Positions 58,978-64,000 of a DNA stretch of 64,000 nucleotides are shown here, piece after piece. Made by a program: the position numbers and the translations under genes. Numbering within the stretch: position 1 is the first letter of the stretch; every line of letters begins with the position of its first letter. This DNA comes from Carettochelys insculpta (taxonomy: Eukaryota > Chordata > Testudines > Carettochelyidae). The stretch lies in the NCBI RefSeq assembly GCF_033958435.1, contig NC_134137.1:105162501-105226500 (forward strand), written 5' to 3'. The notes beneath the pieces were generated by a model. The model did not search any database. It worked only from the letters and a program-made list of their open reading frames with translations, and was not told the DNA's origin.

Positions 58978-59321
58978 GATGGTTGTTACACTGAAGGTGT
59001 GCAGAGATGAGATGCAGATGCTTCTAGCATACTGATAACATCAAGCAACTTCGAGATAAGCCACACCCAGGCAGTACAAACTCCCATTAATTAGGACAGT
59101 ACGCTTTGAAATTTATCTGTTACTAACTCATGTGACTATTGTTTTGCTTTCTTTTAAAAGCATATATATCTGCCCAAATTTACATCTGGGGAGACACCTA
59201 CAGCTGGCTAATGGAAACTCTGTCAGTTGGTGCCCTCCCCTGCAGCTGCTTGTATATTCTAATAAAGCGTCTCCGACAGTTTCTAACCAAACCCAGAGCG
59301 AAGCTTCATTTCTTCCACAGT
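58978..59321 (+). mobile_element. Endogenous retrovirus 5' LTR
   Basis: About 340 bp from 'tgatggttgttac' to 'ttcttccaca'. It has a TATA-like catatata at 59161-59168, AATAAA at 59261-59266 and a primer binding site immediately downstream. The left border is a best guess (TG start); no second LTR copy was found in the window to confirm it. Confidence 0.55.
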
Positions 59322-59323
59322 TC

Positions 59324-59341
59324 TGGTGCCATGACTCAGAT
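59324..59341 (+). promoter_or_regulatory. Retroviral primer binding site, His-tRNA type
   Basis: TGGTGCCATGACTCAGAT is complementary to the 3' end of tRNA-His except for two G-to-A changes, both at CpG positions of the expected TGGTGCCGTGACTCGGAT. This places the LTR end just upstream. Confidence 0.65.
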
Positions 59342-60132
59342 GGCAATGCCCAGTTAGAACTTCGATGATTTGTGGACCATTCCCCTCCAAAACCCTCGGC
59401 ACCACTTGAGAGGTAAGAGACCTTCTGAAACCTCTAAAAGGGTTTTTGGTGGAGAACTGCCCGTGGGTGTTGGAGTCACCTGAGCCAACACCATCTGGAC
59501 TTTTAAATCTTTAAAACTGTCAGATGCTCCAAAGGGTTTAAGTTGTCCAGACAATAGGGGTGGCCAATTTGTGTGACTTGAGGTCCACAGCTACACTGAC
59601 CAGGGCTAGGACTAGGCAGAAATCCTGATTCCTGTGCCCCAGCATCTCTCCCTTTGTGTGCCTGTTTCCATTGTATGCACTGACCAGGATAAGGCAGTGC
59701 CTTTCCCCTCCCTTATGGATGAATGAGATGAACCGCTCACCAGGTCTGGGACTAGGACTGGATGTGTTGTCCTTTAGAATCACTGTATAAATCGTTGACC
59801 AAGCCTGGGATTTAAGTTGACTTCAGCCGCACCAGGGCTCCCAATATATGAGGAGACTCTGAAAGCAAGGGTGGGGGGCGGTCAATGGAACCTCATGGCA
59901 CAACGAGTAGGCCCCTCTTACCCTAACCCTTTTCCACAACTGTCCAGTCTAAACCTGGTGACCCAGCAGACTTGTGTGGTTTCTTTCCCTTTTACCTCCA
60001 TGGCACTCCTTCCGAACGTTCGGAGGTGAGTGTGACTGTCAGACTGTTAGGACGCTGCTTTGAGCACTGCCCTCGGTTTTGCCTAATCCTTAATAAGCCA
60101 TTCCTGTGTGAGTGCCCCATGTGAATGAGTTA
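59342..60132. other. ERV untranslated leader
   Basis: Sequence between primer binding site and the gag-like start; a splice-donor-like gaggtaaga occurs at 59410-59418. Frames here have no domain. Confidence 0.4.
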
Positions 60133-60366
60133 ATGGGGGGCAGTGAGTCCAAGAAGGTCCCAGCCCCACCAAAAGGCAGCCCAGCATACTACATGTATGC
60201 TCCTTATGGCCATAAAGTGTGTGTGTTTTTGGATGAATGGAATTGGTATATCAGAAATGAACTTTTGAAGCAATTTCCTCAAGAGGGTACATTTGACTTA
60301 GATAAAATTACTTCTCTCCAGAGGGCATTAGAACCAAAAGTTACCAAAATTTCTCAAACTCACTAG
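60133..60366 (+). pseudogene. ERV gag N-terminus (matrix-like), truncated
   Basis: A Met-Gly-Gly start at 60133 (myristoylation-type N-terminus as in retroviral matrix proteins) opens a 77-codon frame with a basic/Ser start, a tryptophan-containing W(N)WYI segment and a Leu-rich stretch, then a stop at 60364-60366. Downstream scraps near 60480-60760 are out of frame and full of stops. It lies 0.8 kb after the primer binding site, the right place for gag. Class uncertain; a gamma/epsilon-like ERV is suggested by the His primer site. Non-functional. Confidence 0.5.
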
Positions 60367-61284
60367 GATGTATATTTTGATTGGTATAAATAAACTAACA
60401 AAAGAAAACATCCAAGTGCTTAAATGAATCCTGTGTAAGGAGTCTTAAGGACTCCAATAATAAACTGATGTTGCAGGTAAAGGAATTGAAGCAACAAAAT
60501 AAGACTGATCAGTCTGACCCTTCAAATTTAAAACCAGGTCCTACAGGGCATGGGAAAGAAACTAACACTAAAACAAATTAGAGCCCCGGCAAGTCATAAC
60601 TGCTGTGAATCTGTTATTAAACAGCTGACGCAGAAACTAAACTTCGCAACCCGTCAGGTCGCAGTAGCAGTCACAGCAGGAGAATGGGATCAAACACAAG
60701 ATAGGGAAGTAAGGAATATCGGGGCAGTTGCATCTGGGCTGTGAGAAACAGCTTTTTGGACAAAAGCACAGATTATAAAGACGTTGAAGAAACTGCTCAA
60801 CTCTGAAAGCTGTTGGTTCAAGTTCTTTTTCCCAACTCCTTAACTCTCTGTGGTACAGAGAATAGTCATGCAAGTATTCATGTTGTGGTATATGTGTATA
60901 TGTCATGCAGTTTTGCTTAAATTAATTGTCTTGCTAACAAGTGTTTGCATCAGAATCTGATAACTTGTCCTTGTGGCAACAAAGAACTGTTTTGGTTTTG
61001 TACTACCAAGTGTCTGGTAATTAGAATCTGTACTAATCTGCAGTCCTCATCCTTTTGTGTTTGGAGCTTCTTTGCTTTGTGACCAGTGTGGGGTAATTTT
61101 GTCTGTCTGTCTGTTTGTTTGTCTTGCTGGTGTATGCATAAGGAGGGGATGCCTTCCAATATGGACACCTTCCAATATCAGAGAACAGAAGTTGTGTAAA
61201 ACCTAAATAGGCTCACGGAGCTAAATTTTCTCCTCTGTTGTAAAATTAAGTAAATTATAGAGGTAACATCAATATACAGAAATA

Positions 61285-61560
61285 ATGGGTGAGATGTACT
61301 TGAAATCACCTGCTAAGGGTTATGCCCAGCAGGACCACGAGGATCTGCAGGGTCTGGTAAGCCAAAACTGTAAGTCAGGAAAAGGGTTTAATACCCACCT
61401 GCCAACAGCTCTCAGCTTCAAAGTTAATTCAGGCAAACCCTACCATGCCAAAGTGGAGGCAGGAATAGAGAGAGTAATCCAAGATTTACTAAAGGAAGGG
61501 GTCCTCATTAAGACCCAGAGCCCCTTCAATAGCCCATATTTGGCCAGTTCTAAAGCAATA
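61285..61560 (+). pseudogene. ERV pol fragment, reverse transcriptase N-terminus
   Basis: The last third of a short frame (about 61435-61560) has a retroviral RT fingers-like pattern: an Ile-rich helix, LLKEGVL, then a SPFNSP box. The RT palm with the catalytic aspartates is missing; the frame is interrupted at 61560 by the TA-flanked element T5. Protease and most of gag are missing upstream, so the provirus is heavily deleted. Confidence 0.55.
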
Positions 61561-62804
61561 TAGTAAGGTCTCAGAGTACGCGAACCCAGAGTACGTGACC
61601 CTGCTCATACACAGCTGACCCCGATTCCTACAGTAAACCCTGTAGCGCAATCTCCAGTTGCACTTAACTCACTCCCCCGCCCTGGCTCACCCCACTGGCT
61701 CTACATGGCCCAGGCTCAGCCCCCCCACCCCCAGCTCCACTCACCACCCGCACATAGCTCCTGCCCACCCCCCACCCCCGCCTCTGGCTCTAGCTCTAGC
61801 TCACCACCCCTCAGGCACAACTCCAACTCAACCTCCCTGGTCCCCGTTCAACACCCCTGCCGGCTCACCACCTGCACATGGTTCTGGCTCACCTGTCACC
61901 TCTGGCTCTGGCTCACCACCCCGCACGCGTGGCTCCGGTTCACCCTTCACCCCTCGCCCCATTTTAAAACCCCCACACACGGCTCCAATTCAAACCCCTC
62001 ACATGCGGCCCCGTTCCCCTACTTCTGCCCCGGTTTAAATGCCCCGTGCGCAGCTCTGGTTCAACCTCCCCCAGCCCCCCACGCACAGCCCCAGTTCAAC
62101 ACCCCACTCCCAGTTCAACCCCCCTGCCAGCTCACCACCCATCCCGGCCTCTAGCTCTAGCTCACCACCCCTCAGGCGCGACTCTGACTCAACCTCCCTG
62201 GTCCCCATTCAACAGCCCCTGCCAGCTCACTGCCCATGCCCGGCTCTGGCTCTGGCTCAACCCCCTGCCACAGCCCAGCTCACTGCCCGCACACGGCTCT
62301 GGCTCAGCTACCACCCCCACCTCTGGCTCTGGCTCACCACCCTTCATGTGTGGCTCCAGTTCACCCTCCATTCCCCGACACGGTTTAAACCCCCCATGCA
62401 CAGCTCCAATTCAAACCCCACCCCCGAGTTCACCCCTACTGCTGTCTCACCACCTGCGCCTGGCTCTGGCTCCAGTTCAACCTCCCGCTACATCCTGGCT
62501 CACCCCCCGAGAAGGGCTCTGACTCACCACCCCGCACACAGCTCCAGCTTAACTCCACCCCTTCCCCCCTGCAGCCCTAAGCCACCCCAGCCTTATCCCC
62601 ACCACCCACCTCCCATGGCCCCAACCCACCACCAGGCTTAACCCTCCCCAACTGCCCCCCCACCCCAGGACTTCCCTTTCTGCTGCTTCCCCAGCTGCAG
62701 AACATGTGCTCTGCCAGGGAAAAAGCCAGACGGCCACTTATGCGAAATCTGGGTTACGCGAGGGTGCGTGGAATGGAACACTTACATACTCTGAGACCTT
62801 TCTG
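61561..62804. mobile_element. TA-flanked TIR element with minisatellite interior (T5)
   Basis: TA precedes (61559-61560) and follows (62805-62806). Ends tagtaaggtctcagagtac and inverted cagaaaggtctcagagtatg share the block AAGGTCTCAGAGTA. The interior is a 'ggctctggctcaccacc' / 'agttcaaccccc' minisatellite that encodes long proline/serine frames in several phases; these are not genes. Probably pogo/Tigger-like, non-autonomous. Confidence 0.65.
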
Positions 62805-64000
62805 TAATCAAATTTAAATCTCCATAATTCAGCCAAGCTAGCTAAAAGAAGATAAAGGGTTTCTATTGGAATTTAACTGCCCCGAATGTATAAAAGGGAA
62901 CGTAATCTGTGTACAGCAGTGTAAAATTAGTTAGAGTAGTGCAAGGGTGTTAAAAATTGTATGCACTTAACATGACTGACCCTGTAAAAAGGTACAATGT
63001 ATATGATTGTCTTTTAATCTTTTAAAAGGAGAAGTCTTTAAGCAATGGTCAAAATGGTAATTAAAAGAACATCCCTTGTGATAAAAGGGGTGGGGGTGGG
63101 GGTAAGTCAAGGAGCCCACTCTCCTTGCTATGTTGGCAGTGAGTTAAAGCCTGTGTCCTTAAAAGAAACCTTTTGACTATGAAAACAGGATTGGGCCCAC
63201 ACAGGTAAGCAACAGATAAAGAAAGCTATAGTCTGAGAGCCCTGAGGCCATAGTGGCAGGAGTAAGGGAAGTAATAAAGGTCTAAGGGAAAGTCAAATCC
63301 CTGTCATAAAACTTCAAATGGTGAGATCTGAACTAACAAAATTTTCATTTTTGAGGGAACAAGCATGTGATTAGAGGGAAAGAGTAAGTCACTATCTCTG
63401 AAGCATCTGGAGAAAACTCAGAGTAAGAAGCTTGCAGAGTTTAAAAAGAACTAAGCATATTTGTAAATGGAGTATTTTAAGATGCAATCTGACACCCTCA
63501 AAGGGGTTAGAAAAGTGTTTTTTGGCTTTCAGGAACAGAAAAACTGATATTAATTGAAGAACAACCTAAGACATCATGAATCCCCTTTCAAAATGAAGAG
63601 TGGTTTTGTACTTTATGTTTGTGCTTATCTTATTAATAGCACTGTTAAGTTGTCTATATTGCTAAGTAAACATAAAAATACACATGGGTTCACAATGTTT
63701 CAGGTGAGGCAAAACCCAGAACAGGTAAACCCTGTTGGTATAAGATTTTGCCCAAAGTACTTTGAAGCTTCACCTCTCAGTTTTTCTGTCAAGGCCATGT
63801 GTTATCTAGTCCAGTGTTAGTAACAATGCAGTACCAGCTCCACAAACCAAATTGCCCAGCATCTGCCTAGACTAATGAGTGTGGTGCCTAACATCTCCAC
63901 CCTCCCTCAAATGTACTTTGTCAGGCAAACTAAAGGAAGAGGTATGGAAAACAGCTAAAACCTGATTCCCACATTAACTTGCTTACCTGAGTAATGGTGT
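62805..64000 (+). other. Probable ERV-derived sequence and intron
   Basis: AT-rich sequence after T5, likely further degenerate proviral DNA (no recognisable frame), grading into ABCC4 intron. No 3' LTR seen and no ABCC4 exon 1 or 2. Confidence 0.35.

Noticed and set aside
62039..62641. 200-residue proline/serine-rich open frame
   Set aside because: Encoded by the minisatellite inside element T5; equal frames exist in other phases.
62940..64000. Possible 3' LTR of the ERV
   Set aside because: I could not find a second copy of the 58978-59321 sequence in this stretch, so no LTR pair is claimed.

Overview
This is a vertebrate nuclear genomic window. It holds the middle of one conserved gene on the minus strand, the ABC transporter ABCC4 (MRP4), embedded in repeat-rich introns. 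Fourteen exons can be placed with GT-AG borders and compatible phases. They run from residues shortly after the N-terminus (exon at 56505-56625) to the start of the second membrane domain (exon cut by the window edge at 1-134), giving 1992 coding nt with no stop or frameshift. They cover the first membrane domain, the whole first nucleotide-binding domain (Walker A, Q-loop, LSGGQ, Walker B, H-loop) and the linker. The first exons lie beyond 64000 and the second half of the gene lies before position 1. No other cellular gene was recognised.

The repeats point to a sauropsid, most likely a turtle, with a crocodilian the main alternative: CR1 LINEs, a tRNA-derived SINE with a CR1-type tail, a DIRS-like retrotransposon, RTE pieces, Penelope-like tails with hammerhead-like cores, pogo/Tigger-like TA-flanked elements, and many PIF/Harbinger elements and MITEs. 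Species assignment is inference.

Layout from right to left along the gene. 56.6-64 kb: RTE LINE split by a MITE, then a degenerate endogenous retrovirus (LTR, His-type primer binding site, gag and pol scraps) split by a TA-flanked element. 49-56 kb: four exons, Penelope-like tails, and a 1.6-kb inverted dimer flanked by a 14-bp duplication with a Harbinger MITE in one arm. 34.6-49.1 kb: one 14.5-kb intron holding two large Harbinger copies. One is 3.9 kb with both element genes (convergent transposase and Myb/SANT-like protein); the other is a 2.3-kb deletion derivative in opposite orientation, itself nested in a MITE. 23-34 kb: two exons, CR1 and RTE pieces, MITEs. 16-23 kb: SINE, minisatellite, MITE, LINE. 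5-16 kb: the nucleotide-binding-domain exons, a DIRS remnant and MITEs. 1-5 kb: an older decayed Harbinger.

The most interesting system is the Harbinger family. Three ~0.7-kb MITEs (20.5, 27.0 and 53.0 kb) are two-ended deletion derivatives of the same element as the 3.9-kb copy. They keep its ends, the transposase start codon with a glutamine-rich leader, and the start region of the Myb-like gene. The window therefore shows parent-like copy, intermediate and MITE together. Both large copies are dead, by different lesions.
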